DNA of 64,000 nt from Synechococcaceae cyanobacterium (GCA_947378425.1 CANCJV010000001.1:95626-159625); one strand, 5' to 3'; shown: positions 37,697 to 47,461, counted from the stretch's first letter. Made by a program: numbers and translations. The notes: generated from the sequence alone by a model not told the origin.

Positions 37697-39544
37697 TCAG
37701 ACAGCAACCATGTCGACGATGTTGCCGCCGTTGAGGATCAGACCACCGTTGGAGGATGTTGTATCGAAGGCCACGTTGGTGAGCTGGACCAGCAGGTCGC
37801 CATTGGTGAGAGTGCCATCGCCATCGCTGATGAACAGCCAGGACGTGCGGAACTCATCCACAGAGAAGGGCGCCGGAGAGGTGAAGGGATCGGCGTACTG
37901 GGTCCACACAATGGCCGCACCAGCGGTGGCCTGCAGGCTGCCTTCTTTGACGAACTCGGTGATGTTGTCAACACCGGAGAGCACAAGGCCCTTGTTGTTG
38001 ATCACGGGAGTGCCGGCACCGTCGCCCAGATCAACACCAACGCCGATCTTGATGTCGCCGTTGGTCAGATCAATCGCATCACGCTGCAGGGGAGTCAGAG
38101 GATCGACGATGCCAAAACCAGGCGCAGCGACGAAGTCGAACGGATTGGTGGCATCACCGCCGTTCAGAAGGTAGAAGCTGGCGTTGGAGTCGAAATCGGT
38201 GATCTGGTCGCTCCCCACACCTTGGTTGTTGATTACCGAATCGCCGAAGCTGAAGCAGAAACAGTCCTTGGAGGCGCCATTGATCTCGTCGCCAATCAGG
38301 TTCACCTGCTTTTGGCCGAGGAGCTGGGTTTCGCTGTCGCCGGTCATCACGTCAGCGCCGGTACCGCCAATGATGGTGGAGCCGAAGTCGGTGACGCCAG
38401 AGAAGAGAATGTTGGCGGCTTGGTAGAGCACGTCGTCGCCGGCACCACCATCGAGCACATTGCCTAGGGTGGTGATTCCGGTGGAGTAGTCGTCGATGGT
38501 GTCATCACCATCACCACCCCTGAGGGTGGTGTTGGTGGAGTTGAGAGCAAAGAAGTTGATGTCATCATTGTTCAGGTCGCCGCTCACCAGGCTGTCGGTG
38601 ACGACGGCGTTAGCAATGTTGATCACGTCATTTCCCTGACCGCCGTAGAAGGAGGAATTCTGGGAGAGAATGCCGACAAGATTGAGCAGGTCAGCGCCTT
38701 TGTTGCCGTTGAAGAGAGAGAAGCGGACCGTGCCTTGCAGGGCGGTCAGGTAGTCGTCACCCTGGCCACCGCAGATGGTGGCATTATCGGTGTTGCGCAG
38801 AATGGCAATGGCATCGTTGCCATCGTTGCCATTCACCTTGGATGAATCGAGGGCCGTGGTGCCAGCAGCACCGGAGAACGGGTTGAACAGGCTGTCAAAC
38901 ACGAGCCAGTCACTGCCACTGCCGCCACGGAAGGTGGAGTTGTACACCTCACCGGCTTGAACCAGAAGACCTTCAAGGCCCAGATTGAGCAGGCCGAGGG
39001 CCGATTTCTTGCCGATGGCGTCGATCACCGCATTCGTAACCGGGGCGATGAGGCCGTTGTCATTGCCGCCGAGGTCGACGAGGCTGTAGTTGAACTTGGC
39101 AACGTGATCATCGATGTAGACGGTGTCAATGCCGTCGCTGCCAACGCCGGTCGGGTTGTCGGCCAGAATGGTGGTGCGGACAAAGCTGGCGTTGTTCGTC
39201 TGGCCGGGAATACCGACATGGGTCAGATGAATGTTGTCATTGCCGAAATCGCCCCAGATCTCAAGATCGGCGCCGGTGCGGGTGCGGACTTCGATGGTGT
39301 CATTGCCATCACCGGCACGAACCGTGCTCTGGCGGAAGGTGGGGTTGGAGGAGCCGGTCGAAGTGATCAGCAGATTGTCGTTTTGGCCATCCAGACCGAT
39401 GGACGAGTTGCTCAGGTCAGAGTTCAGCTGGACGTTGTCATTGCCCTGCAGGGCTTCAACCAGAATGGAGATTTCACCTGGGCTAACATAAAAAAGATTG
39501 TCGTTTCCATTTGAGCCCGTTACGGTCACGTCGTAGGCAGCCAT
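37697..39544 (-). CDS. Secreted calcium-binding (RTX-like) repeat protein
   Basis: A 615-residue acidic Gly/Asn/Asp-rich protein without a signal peptide. Scattered GGxGxDxU-type nonapeptide-like units are visible: RAGDGNDTIEV, RGGSGSDWLVF, CGGQGDDYLTA, GGQGNDVINI, RGGDGDDTIDD, DGGAGDDVLYQ. They are interspersed with longer segments, so the repeat density is lower than in classic RTX toxins. The last 130 residues are different and hydrophobic-ended (LILNGGNIVDMVAV), as expected for a C-terminal type I secretion signal. It lies 193 bp downstream of the HlyD gene and has its own terminator. Likely a surface or extracellular matrix protein. Confidence 0.85.
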   Translation of the reverse strand: MAAYDVTVTGSNGNDNLFYVSPGEISILVEALQGNDNVQLNSDLSNSSIGLDGQNDNLLITSTGSSNPTFRQSTVRAGDGNDTIEVRTRTGADLEIWGDFGNDNIHLTHVGIPGQTNNASFVRTTILADNPTGVGSDGIDTVYIDDHVAKFNYSLVDLGGNDNGLIAPVTNAVIDAIGKKSALGLLNLGLEGLLVQAGEVYNSTFRGGSGSDWLVFDSLFNPFSGAAGTTALDSSKVNGNDGNDAIAILRNTDNATICGGQGDDYLTALQGTVRFSLFNGNKGADLLNLVGILSQNSSFYGGQGNDVINIANAVVTDSLVSGDLNNDDINFFALNSTNTTLRGGDGDDTIDDYSTGITTLGNVLDGGAGDDVLYQAANILFSGVTDFGSTIIGGTGADVMTGDSETQLLGQKQVNLIGDEINGASKDCFCFSFGDSVINNQGVGSDQITDFDSNASFYLLNGGDATNPFDFVAAPGFGIVDPLTPLQRDAIDLTNGDIKIGVGVDLGDGAGTPVINNKGLVLSGVDNITEFVKEGSLQATAGAAIVWTQYADPFTSPAPFSVDEFRTSWLFISDGDGTLTNGDLLVQLTNVAFDTTSSNGGLILNGGNIVDMVAV

Positions 39545-39737
39545 CTGTCTTGGTGCGAAGGGGTTGGGGTTGGGACACTTGGTCCACGCATCTGCATTAT
39601 ACAGTCATTCAGGCGCTTGTCACCGTGACAAGTCTCAAACTGGCTGGCGCAGTCGGCATTCCGTGCTAGTGAAAACGGTCCTTAACGGTCCAGCCACTTG
39701 GTGGTTCCCTTTGCAGTTGCCCTGTGGTTCAGGATAC

Positions 39738-40907
39738 TCAACGCAGGCGGCGGATCGAGTCAGCCTTGTCCTGGAAGCCGCCAAGCAGCATTTGCAGGTA
39801 GGTAACCTTGCGAAGCTTGATGTTGGCCTTGAGTGACATACCCGCCTGCAGGGACAGGGTTTTGCCCGTCTTGAGTTTGAGCTGCTGAGAGTCCAGTTTA
39901 ATATCAGCTGGGAAGCGATAGGCCTTGACCAGCTCATCTGGGGGCAGCGCATCTGATGCAATTTTGACGACTTTGCCCTGGATCACGCCGAAATCGCTGG
40001 CAGGGAAGGAGTCAATGCTGATGTCAGCCACCTTGCCGACCGAGACAAAGCCAATCTGATCGCTGGGTATCGTCACCCTGGCCATCAACTGGTCAAAGGG
40101 CACGATTTTCATGATCGGCTCGCTGGTCTGAGCCACAAAGCCGGGCGTGGTGGGCTTGAGGGAGACAACAATCCCATTTACGGGTGACTTGATGGCCTGG
40201 TAACGGATATTGACGTTGAGCTCAGCCAGTTCGTTGCTGAGCTTGGTGATTTCTGCTTCGAGTTGTTGGGTGGACTGAAGCAGGATGGCCTGTTGTCGCA
40301 GACGCTCAATCCGGGTTTGATCGAGTTGGCCTTTGACTTCTTCGACTTTATTTTTTTGTTGTAGATATTGCATCTCTGCCGTGGCCCCCTCCTTGGCCAG
40401 GGTTTGATAGCGATCCATCATTTCGCTATTGAGTATAAGGTTGCGTCCCAGGACTTCTTGCTCGGATTTGTTGAGTTCGAGATAGCGGGAGAGCTCGCTG
40501 TATTTCAGTGCCAGCTCTCTTTTCTTCAGGGCCACGGTGCGTCGCAGCGATTGCTGACGGTCCATCGTCGACTCTGCATCGAGCCGCATCAGCACCTGGC
40601 CGGCTTTGACCGTATCGCCGTTGCGTACAAGAATCGTCTTGGCGATGCCGCCGACGGGCATCTGGATCTCTTTGACCTGGCCAACGGGTTCAAGCTTGCC
40701 GCTGGCGACCACGATTTCCTCAGTTTTAGCCAAGCAGAGCCAGCCGATGCCGAAGGCTGTTGTGGCAATCAAGGTCCAGGTGACGGAGCGGGCCCAGAAG
40801 TTGGACTGGGTCAGATGCACATCGTCCTGACTGGATGATGTGAGTTTTTGCTCAATGCTGTGCTGAGCTTTGCGGAACAGGGATGCTGGCGTTTCCATCT
40901 TTTTCAT
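39738..40907 (-). CDS. HlyD-family membrane fusion protein of a type I secretion system
   Basis: 389 residues: a short cytoplasmic N-terminus, one membrane helix (about residues 43-60, WTLIATTAFGIGWLCLA), a lipoyl-like half (ASGKLEPVGQVKEIQMPVGG), a long coiled coil (about 110-230), a second lipoyl half (IKSPVNGIVVSLKPTTPGF) and a beta-barrel domain. It links the inner-membrane ABC exporter to an outer-membrane channel. Its start overlaps the exporter stop by one base. No TolC-like gene is in the window, so that partner must be encoded elsewhere. Confidence 0.93.
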   Translation of the reverse strand: MKKMETPASLFRKAQHSIEQKLTSSSQDDVHLTQSNFWARSVTWTLIATTAFGIGWLCLAKTEEIVVASGKLEPVGQVKEIQMPVGGIAKTILVRNGDTVKAGQVLMRLDAESTMDRQQSLRRTVALKKRELALKYSELSRYLELNKSEQEVLGRNLILNSEMMDRYQTLAKEGATAEMQYLQQKNKVEEVKGQLDQTRIERLRQQAILLQSTQQLEAEITKLSNELAELNVNIRYQAIKSPVNGIVVSLKPTTPGFVAQTSEPIMKIVPFDQLMARVTIPSDQIGFVSVGKVADISIDSFPASDFGVIQGKVVKIASDALPPDELVKAYRFPADIKLDSQQLKLKTGKTLSLQAGMSLKANIKLRKVTYLQMLLGGFQDKADSIRRLR

Positions 40908-43858
40908 CAGTCTGAACCCTGTTGGCGGAAGAGTGCGTAATACCGACCTCTCAGAGCCATCAGCTCTTCGTGGGTGCCGCTTTCGGCGACTAAGCCTTGA
41001 TGCATCAAGATGATTCGATCAGCATTGCGGATCGTATTGAGTCGATGGGTGATGAAGAAAACTGTGCAACCGGAAAGCTCTCGACGCAGATTGTCGCAGA
41101 CAATCTTTTCCGTTTCATAATCGAGCGCGCTTGTCGCTTCGTCCAGCACCAGGAGCTTGGGATTGCTCAGCAGGGTGCGTGCAATGGCGAGTCTCTGGCG
41201 TTGACCACCACTGAGTGCGCCCCCGCGCTCGCCCACGTTGGTGCTGTAGCCGGAAGGCAGTTCCATGACGAAGTCGTGGGCCATGGCAATCCTTGATGCC
41301 CGCACAATGGCATCGCTGGAGGAATCAGGGTCCGTGAGCGCAATGTTTTCGGAAACCGATCCGGCGAACAGCAACGGGTCCTGGGGAACAATACCGATCT
41401 GTCGGCGCAGGGAGTAGAGCTCGACTTTGTCAATGTCGTAGCCGTCAATCAACAGGCGGCCGGACTGAGGTGCATAGAGGCGAGGCAGCAACTTCATCAA
41501 GGTGCTCTTGCCGCTGCCGCTCTGTCCCACAATGCCAACGAAAGTGCCAGCGGGAACTTCAAAGGTGATGTTTTTGAGAATCAGTGGCGCACCCTTCTTG
41601 AAACTGAAGTCGACACCTTCGAAGGTGACTCTGCCGTGAATTGGGGGGAGAGGAATCTTCTGTTGATCGATCTCGGTGGATTCGACCGGTGTGTCGACGA
41701 CGTCGGCGAGGCGTTCCATCGAAACCTTTAACTCCTGGATGTTCTGCCAGATGCTGGAGAGCCGTAGGAGTGGTTGGGTGACATAGCCACTGATAATGCG
41801 GAAAGCAATCAGTTGGCCGAGGGTGAGCTCTCCTTTGAGAACCATGGCGGCACCGAGCCAAAGAACTAATAGTTGGGATAGTTTCTGAAGCACCTGACTG
41901 GTCTGGCTCAAGGCCGTGCCTGTCATCGTGCGCTCAAAGCTGCGACTGATGTATTTGGCGTAGAGATCTTGCCATTTCCAGCGGCTGACCATTTCAACGT
42001 TCTGCGCCTTCACGGTTTGGATGCCGGTGAGCACCTCAACCAAGTGAGACTGGGTGCGTGCGTTTTCGACAGCGGTCTGACGTAACTGGCGGCGGAACAG
42101 AGGACTGCCAAGCACGGTGAGCAGAATCTGAATCGGTACAACTGCAAGGGCTACGATGGTGAGTACCCAGCTGTAGATCATCATCACCGCGATATAGATC
42201 ACGGAAAAGATCGAGTCGATGATCGTGGTCAGCCCTTGGCCTGTGAGGAAGTTTCGGATCTTCTCTAGTTCTGCTACTCGAGACGAGAGCTCCCCAACAG
42301 GACGCATTTCGAAATAGCCAAGTGGCAGCCTCAATAAGTGGTCGATCACTTCAGCCCCCAAGCGCATGTCGATGCGGTTGGTGGTTTCGGTGAACAGGAA
42401 GGTGCGCAGGCTGGTGATCACCCCCTCCAGCATGGTCACCACCACCAAGGCAATGCCGAGAACCTGCAGGGTGTCGAGACTGCGCTGGGAAATCACCTTG
42501 TCGATGATCACCTGGATCAGCAACGGATTGGCGAGGGTGAACAACTGCACCACGAAGGAGGCAAGTAGCACCTGGAGCAGCACGCCGCGATAACGCCGCA
42601 TTGCTGGCCAGAACCAGTTCACCCCAAAGCGTTCCTCCGGGCTGCCCACGGTGCGTTCGACGAGCAGCATTTCGATCCCTTCCGGGTAGCGCTCGTGAAT
42701 TTCGTCATGGGACAGGTTGACCCAGCCGTCCCCTGGGGAAGCGATGGTGAGGCCTCGGGCATCGCACGCTGTGATCAAGGCGAACGATTGACCCCAGACC
42801 AGCATGGATGGGGTCTGGATCCGGCTCGATGCGCTGCTGGGCACCCTCACCCCGACCACATGCAGACCCATCGACGCAGCCAGTTGGCCACAGGTCTGGA
42901 GATTCAGAGACTGACCACGGCGGATCAGATCGCGCAGCGTTTTCTCGATCGAATCCTTGCGGAACGGCAGCTTCATGGAGCTGGCCAGCATCTGGAAGCA
43001 GGCCTGAGCTTCCTCGAGCGGCCCCTGGCCGCGGATCAGTCTCAGCCGCTGGGATGGGTTGTCCTGGCCGATATCGAGAGAACTGGCCACCGGCAGGGCA
43101 GGAGCGGCCTCGATCGAGTGCATACCTGCGGCCAAGGCACTGGAAGGATTCAGAGTGACGAGCGACGTCGTCTCATCACTGACTTCATCAAGGCAGGCCT
43201 TCGGCAGGCTCAACAGCCTGGCGGGAAAGGGTGGCCGGCTGTTGGGCAGCGGGCTCTGAGGATCAAGGAGATCGCCCGGTTGCAGTCCTTCAAGATTGGC
43301 GCTGGAAACCAGCACCACCTCCTCCGTCGGAACGGCTCGAAGGTCCTGCTCCGTTGGAGCGAGCAAGCGGGCTTCAGGGGCCCAGTGCTCAAAGTTCTCG
43401 CGCAGATTCCGGGGTGAACGGGCACTGCGACCCCAGATGGCCTGGAGTACGGCAAAGATTTCCGATGACCAGATCTGGCTGGAACACCAATCCCGGAAGG
43501 CGGGTTCATCGGTGTAGAGATCGAGGATCAGGCGATCAGGGATGGCTGCCGCGATCACCTCGGAGGACGCGCTCACCTCTTCGCAGGGGGCCGCACGCAG
43601 CAGGGAGACAAGGCCAACGATGCTGCCGGGCCCGATCTTGCCAAGCGGAATCAGCTTGCCCTGGGCCCTGGCGGTTTGCCGGGCCTGGCCCTGCTGGATG
43701 ACCAGGACTTTGGCGGGCAGGACCTTGGGATCGGCCAGCAGTTGGCCGACACGGAACTGCACCAGGCTGGTCTGGTCCTGGAGGGCGGCCAGACTGCGCT
43801 CCCCCAAGCCCTGAAATGCAGGATGCCCCAGGAGGTCGGCAGCAGGAGAAACCGTCAT
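40907..43858 (-). CDS. Type I secretion ABC exporter with N-terminal cyclic-nucleotide-binding-like domain
   Basis: 983 residues in four parts. Residues about 10-130 resemble a cyclic-nucleotide-binding beta-roll (LVQFRVGQLLADPKVLP, IGPGSIVGLVSLLRAAPCEE). Residues about 270-400 resemble a C39 peptidase-like domain, but the expected catalytic cysteine position reads EEAQAC and the usual motif is not recognisable, so it is probably a non-cleaving substrate-docking domain. Residues about 410-710 are the six-helix transporter domain. The NBD has GQSGSGKST (about 781) and LSGGQRQRLAIARTLL with VLDEATSALD. It is coupled on both sides by ATGA-type overlaps to the isomerase and HlyD genes. Confidence 0.93.
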   Translation of the reverse strand: MTVSPAADLLGHPAFQGLGERSLAALQDQTSLVQFRVGQLLADPKVLPAKVLVIQQGQARQTARAQGKLIPLGKIGPGSIVGLVSLLRAAPCEEVSASSEVIAAAIPDRLILDLYTDEPAFRDWCSSQIWSSEIFAVLQAIWGRSARSPRNLRENFEHWAPEARLLAPTEQDLRAVPTEEVVLVSSANLEGLQPGDLLDPQSPLPNSRPPFPARLLSLPKACLDEVSDETTSLVTLNPSSALAAGMHSIEAAPALPVASSLDIGQDNPSQRLRLIRGQGPLEEAQACFQMLASSMKLPFRKDSIEKTLRDLIRRGQSLNLQTCGQLAASMGLHVVGVRVPSSASSRIQTPSMLVWGQSFALITACDARGLTIASPGDGWVNLSHDEIHERYPEGIEMLLVERTVGSPEERFGVNWFWPAMRRYRGVLLQVLLASFVVQLFTLANPLLIQVIIDKVISQRSLDTLQVLGIALVVVTMLEGVITSLRTFLFTETTNRIDMRLGAEVIDHLLRLPLGYFEMRPVGELSSRVAELEKIRNFLTGQGLTTIIDSIFSVIYIAVMMIYSWVLTIVALAVVPIQILLTVLGSPLFRRQLRQTAVENARTQSHLVEVLTGIQTVKAQNVEMVSRWKWQDLYAKYISRSFERTMTGTALSQTSQVLQKLSQLLVLWLGAAMVLKGELTLGQLIAFRIISGYVTQPLLRLSSIWQNIQELKVSMERLADVVDTPVESTEIDQQKIPLPPIHGRVTFEGVDFSFKKGAPLILKNITFEVPAGTFVGIVGQSGSGKSTLMKLLPRLYAPQSGRLLIDGYDIDKVELYSLRRQIGIVPQDPLLFAGSVSENIALTDPDSSSDAIVRASRIAMAHDFVMELPSGYSTNVGERGGALSGGQRQRLAIARTLLSNPKLLVLDEATSALDYETEKIVCDNLRRELSGCTVFFITHRLNTIRNADRIILMHQGLVAESGTHEELMALRGRYYALFRQQGSD

Positions 43859-44586
43859 CGAGCGGGGGCCGGAGTTGCGAATAACTGGTTCATATTACTG
43901 GCAAGCTCCTGTTGAATAGTCTCGTCGAACAGTTCCATTGCCATTTGCTCAGCGATGGCATTATTGAAATTGGCCGGAATGAACTCTTCAAGCCGAGCCA
44001 CCAGCCACCATTGCTCGATCGGAAAAGGCTCCAACAGATGTCTCGGCTCACTGCTCATGAGCTTTTCAGACAAGATCGGATGGGCCTGATCCATGGGCTT
44101 GGGGCCAATGATGCCGTGACTGGCTTTTTCGGGGCCTTCGCTGTATTGGGCGGCAACCTCTGCGAAGCTGGATTCGCCGTCCAGGATTCGCAGATAGAGC
44201 TCTCTGGCAAGCATGCCATCCTGAACCCTGACAAGACTGTAAACCACTTGATCGAGTTGCTTCTTGCGGCTGAGGAAGCGGGCCTCCGCCTTGTCGAGGT
44301 AATGGGCGAGGCAATGCTGGCGAATCCTTAACGGCAGGCCGATCTGCCAGACCAAGTCTGCCTGAGAGAGGCCCTGGTTCTGGAGATAGCTGCTCAGGTC
44401 GCCCTCGCTTGCCAGGCTGTTCTGCTTCAGGAACAGGGCTTTGGCCCTCTCGAGGTCTTCGGGATTGATCTCCTCCCCGGAAACAGCCTGGGCAATCAAC
44501 TGGCGCTGGACCAGGTTGCGAAGTAGTTGGTGGCGGCTCAGGAGAGCCACGGTGGAGGCAGGGATGCCTTGGAGCGAGTCGATCAT
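43855..44586 (-). CDS. Parvulin/SurA-like peptidyl-prolyl isomerase-type protein
   Basis: A 243-residue soluble protein. The N-terminal 100 residues form a SurA-like helical chaperone region (LLRNLVQRQLIAQAVSGEEI), and residues about 125-215 resemble a parvulin domain (DGESSFAEVAAQYSEGPEKA, HGIIGPKPMDQAHPILSEKL). No signal peptide is evident, so it may act in the cytoplasm on the export substrate. It heads the exporter operon and its stop overlaps the ABC start as ATGA. Whether it has isomerase activity or only holds the substrate cannot be told. Confidence 0.8.
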   Translation of the reverse strand: MIDSLQGIPASTVALLSRHQLLRNLVQRQLIAQAVSGEEINPEDLERAKALFLKQNSLASEGDLSSYLQNQGLSQADLVWQIGLPLRIRQHCLAHYLDKAEARFLSRKKQLDQVVYSLVRVQDGMLARELYLRILDGESSFAEVAAQYSEGPEKASHGIIGPKPMDQAHPILSEKLMSSEPRHLLEPFPIEQWWLVARLEEFIPANFNNAIAEQMAMELFDETIQQELASNMNQLFATPAPAR

Positions 44587-44639
44587 CCGCTAGACTCTAC
44601 ACTGAGACCGCGCTGAGGGCTTCGGTTCGGGCCGTCGGT

Positions 44640-44669
44640 TTGACAAACGGTGCCGCTGTGGTGCATGTT
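44640..44669 (+). promoter_or_regulatory. Candidate promoter for tRNA-Gly
   Basis: A perfect TTGACA (44640-44645) followed at an 18-bp spacing by a weak CATGTT. It is about 60 bp upstream of the tRNA. The -10 match is poor, so this is tentative. Confidence 0.25.
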
Positions 44670-44729
44670 GTCTTTGCCGGCGTGGCCGGGACAGAGCTTA
44701 ACCGGATTTCATCCGGAAGTTTTGTTGTT

Positions 44730-44801
44730 GCGGATGTAGCTCAGTGGTAGAGCATCTCCTTGCCAAGGAGAGGGTCGAGAGTTCGAATCTCTTCATCCGC
44801 T
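44730..44801 (+). tRNA. tRNA-Gly(GCC)
   Basis: A 72-nt cloverleaf: acceptor GCGGATG/CATCCGC, D arm GCTCAGTGGTAGAGC, anticodon arm TCTCC-TTGCCAA-GGAGA with anticodon GCC, and T arm with the TTCGAAT loop. The discriminator is T and CCA is not encoded. It stands alone between the secretion operon and the GNAT gene. Confidence 0.98.
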
Positions 44802-45292
44802 TATTCAAGGTTGTGCAGGTCGATCCTTTTGGCTGCATAACTGGTTTAGCAAGGTCTTGCTGAGGGGTCCCTTCGCCGCGCTGATGGGTTCATATTTTTG
44901 TTTTGCGTTGTGGCTTAGATGCTCTGGCCTCGCCCTTGGTTCGACTGTGGCGACAGTTGTCGCGGCCAGTCAGCTGGGGATGCTCTGCCGCCTGCGCAGC
45001 GGTTGCGAGCACCGCTCCTTTGCAGCGAGGTCTGTCTGCCGAGATCCATCGTCCCTGCCTGATCCGGTGTCCGCGCTTCCCGAGCAAGCCATTGAGTGCC
45101 GTTGACGGCGCTGATCGCTCAGGCTGGTGTGTGCCGCCGCGCCGCGAGCGGGGGCATGGCGCCTCGCTGACACCAGGACTTCTCGGCCGGATTCCCTCAG
45201 GAGGCCTGGAGGCTCCAGGTCTGCTGGAAACGGTGTGCCCCTTAGCCTGCAAGGCCTCCGGTCGAGGCTGGGGCGTTGTGGCGGTAGGGCCT
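44802..45292. other. Intergenic region without a supported gene
   Basis: About 490 bp between tRNA-Gly and the end of the GNAT gene. Open frames on both strands lack family resemblance and start signals. No repeat or integration-site-like duplication of the tRNA 3' end was seen. Confidence 0.5.
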
Positions 45293-45733
45293 TCAGCGGG
45301 GTGGATTCCAGACCAGCAGGTGCTGGTGGTGGCTGCTGGCGAAGCCCAGTCGCCGGTAGAAGCCGGCGCTGTTGGTGGTCATCAGATAAACCCGCTCCAC
45401 CCGTCGTACCGCAGGGGTGCGTAGCAGTTCGGCGACGAGGCGTCGCCCCAGGCCCTGTCCCTGCTGGGGGGCGGCCACCACCACATCCCAGAGGACGGCG
45501 CGGAATACGCCGTCACTGGTGGCCCGGCCGAACCCCACCAGTCGCCCGCCCTCCCAGGCGCTCACCACCGCCTGGCTGCCCCGCAGCATCGTCGCCAGTT
45601 CCTTGCGGCTGCGCTTGTGTGCCCAGAAGCTGTGCTGCTCGAACAGCTGACGCAGCTGCTCCAACTGGCCAGGCCCCAGGCGCAGTCGCAGGGCGCAGTG
45701 CCGGTGCTGGATCAGCTGGATCTCCGTGCCCAA
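45293..45733 (-). CDS. GNAT-family N-acetyltransferase
   Basis: 146 residues with the acetyl-CoA-binding core DVVVAAPQQGQGLGRRLVAE (the Q/RxxGxG/A loop) and the C-terminal YLMTTNSAGFYRRLGF of single-domain GNAT enzymes. The first standard start is TTG at 45731-45733, 18 bp after the upstream glycosyltransferase stop. The substrate is unknown. Orthologue-like proteins are common in picocyanobacteria. Confidence 0.88.
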   Translation of the reverse strand: MGTEIQLIQHRHCALRLRLGPGQLEQLRQLFEQHSFWAHKRSRKELATMLRGSQAVVSAWEGGRLVGFGRATSDGVFRAVLWDVVVAAPQQGQGLGRRLVAELLRTPAVRRVERVYLMTTNSAGFYRRLGFASSHHQHLLVWNPPR

Positions 45734-45751
45734 TGAATCTTCTGTCAGGTG

Positions 45752-47461
45752 TCAGCGGCGATCCTGGCGGGGCCCGGGTACGAATACCGGTTCCGCAGGG
45801 TTTGCGTCTGGGCCATCCTCTGCTGAGAGTTGCACCAGCCAGAGGCGGGTGTGGGCATCCACGTCGGGCAGATAGGGGTAGCGCGATGGAGTTCGGACCA
45901 GCTGCCGCAGGGTGGGCGTTACGCCCAAGCCTCCCAGGTGGGTCTGCAGCCTGATCAGCCAGGCCGGCGAGGGTCGGTAGAGCAGCAGCGGGCGGTCTTG
46001 GGACAGGATTGCGCTGGTGAGTCCTCCGGCAGGGAGGATCTGCAGGTCGGCGTCGTCGCGGAGCTGGGTGCTCAACGCCAGCAGCCGCGGCAGATAGTCC
46101 TCGGAGATCAGCAGGGGCCTGGGCCAGCGATTGACGGCCGTGGCGATCTGGGCCTGGTCAATGTTGCCGAGCTTGCTCCACCAGGTGGGGGAAGCCAGCG
46201 CCTCAAGACTTGATCGCAGGCTAAGCAGCAGCACCAGTGCAGTGAGAAGGAGGGCCAGCTGCCGGCGCTGCAGCCACAGGTGGGCCAGTGCCCCGGCCAC
46301 GGCCAGTTGGACAGCCAGATAGCCCGGTTGCGGATAGCGGGGCACCGTGGAGCGGCTGCCGCCGAGCAGAAGGTCCGCCACGATCAGCGGCAGCACCGAT
46401 CCCAGCAGCAGGGCCAGCAGCAGTGCGGCCGGTCGCCGGTCGGGTTGGCGCAAGATCCAGTTCCAGGCGAGGCCCGTGCCGAGCACCGCTGTGACCACGG
46501 CCAAGGCCCGCAGCCCGAGCTGGAGAGGCTCGTCGCCGCTGATCAGGCGCCCGCCCGGGTCGAGGTCGAGCCACAGGCGCGTGAGGTTGAGCCCCCAGTT
46601 CCAGCTCAGCAATGGCAGGGGCAGGGAGCTGACGCTCCAGAAGCTGCTGCCGCGCTGAAGATATTGGCCGTGCACGGCAACCGCCATCCAGGGGCTGAAG
46701 GCGATCAGGGCGCCGGCATGGGTGAGCAGAAGAGCGCGCCGGCTCTGGCGCCAGTCCGGCACCAGCGGCAGCAGGGAGAAGGCCGCCAGCAGCCCCAGCG
46801 AGAGCAAATCGGTGTAAAGCAACGCCGTCAGCCCCGCCCCGTACAGCATCCAGTCCCTTGGCAGACCGGTGCGGAAGGCTCGCAGCAGCAGCCAGCCGAG
46901 CAGGGCGATCAGGGTCGCCCAGAGCGAGTATTCGCGCAGATCCTGTGCGTACAGAACATCCAGCGGGCAGAGACTCACCAGTGCGGCGCTCATCAGGACC
47001 GCAGCGGTGGTCTGCCAGAGTTCCCAGGCAAGCAGGGCGATTGCCGGGATCAGGGCGATGCCGAAGAGGGCTGACAGCAGGCGCAGATCGGTGGGATCAG
47101 CGGCGAACTGCCGTTGCCACCCCCTGGCGGCCAGATAGTAAAGAGGTGGATGTTCTGGAGCTTCCCGGGCAAGGGCCAGGGTCGTGTCCATGGCCTGGCT
47201 GCCCGGGCGATGCCGGAGCTGGGTCTGCCAGGCATGCACCGGATGGACGTGGCCGTCGGCCAGCTCGCTCTTAACCCTGGCCAGGGAGCTGCCGGAAATG
47301 TGCAGAGCGCTGTAAACCTCGTCGCCGCTCAGGACTTTGGCCGGGACCTGGCTCAGCCGCAGTCCCGCTCCCAGAGCCAGAATCAGCAACAGTCCCACGG
47401 CCATGGGCAGACCGGTCCTGCCCTTACGGGCACCGACTGGACCGGCTGGCAGCTGCGCCAT
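45752..47461 (-). CDS. GT39/ArnT-like integral membrane glycosyltransferase
   Basis: 569 residues with about 10-12 membrane helices followed by a 130-residue C-terminal soluble domain. The first periplasmic loop carries the acidic motif SGDEVYSALHIS, expected of polyprenyl-phosphate-sugar-dependent GT-C enzymes, and PEHPPLYYLAARGW is the typical second motif. It would move a sugar from a polyprenyl carrier to an acceptor on the periplasmic side. It lies 18 bp upstream of the GNAT gene on the same strand. The acceptor is unknown. Confidence 0.85.
   Translation of the reverse strand: MAQLPAGPVGARKGRTGLPMAVGLLLILALGAGLRLSQVPAKVLSGDEVYSALHISGSSLARVKSELADGHVHPVHAWQTQLRHRPGSQAMDTTLALAREAPEHPPLYYLAARGWQRQFAADPTDLRLLSALFGIALIPAIALLAWELWQTTAAVLMSAALVSLCPLDVLYAQDLREYSLWATLIALLGWLLLRAFRTGLPRDWMLYGAGLTALLYTDLLSLGLLAAFSLLPLVPDWRQSRRALLLTHAGALIAFSPWMAVAVHGQYLQRGSSFWSVSSLPLPLLSWNWGLNLTRLWLDLDPGGRLISGDEPLQLGLRALAVVTAVLGTGLAWNWILRQPDRRPAALLLALLLGSVLPLIVADLLLGGSRSTVPRYPQPGYLAVQLAVAGALAHLWLQRRQLALLLTALVLLLSLRSSLEALASPTWWSKLGNIDQAQIATAVNRWPRPLLISEDYLPRLLALSTQLRDDADLQILPAGGLTSAILSQDRPLLLYRPSPAWLIRLQTHLGGLGVTPTLRQLVRTPSRYPYLPDVDAHTRLWLVQLSAEDGPDANPAEPVFVPGPRQDRR

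Noticed and set aside
44730..45292. tRNA-Gly as an integration site for a mobile island
   Set aside because: No integrase and no direct repeat of the tRNA 3' end was found in the window.
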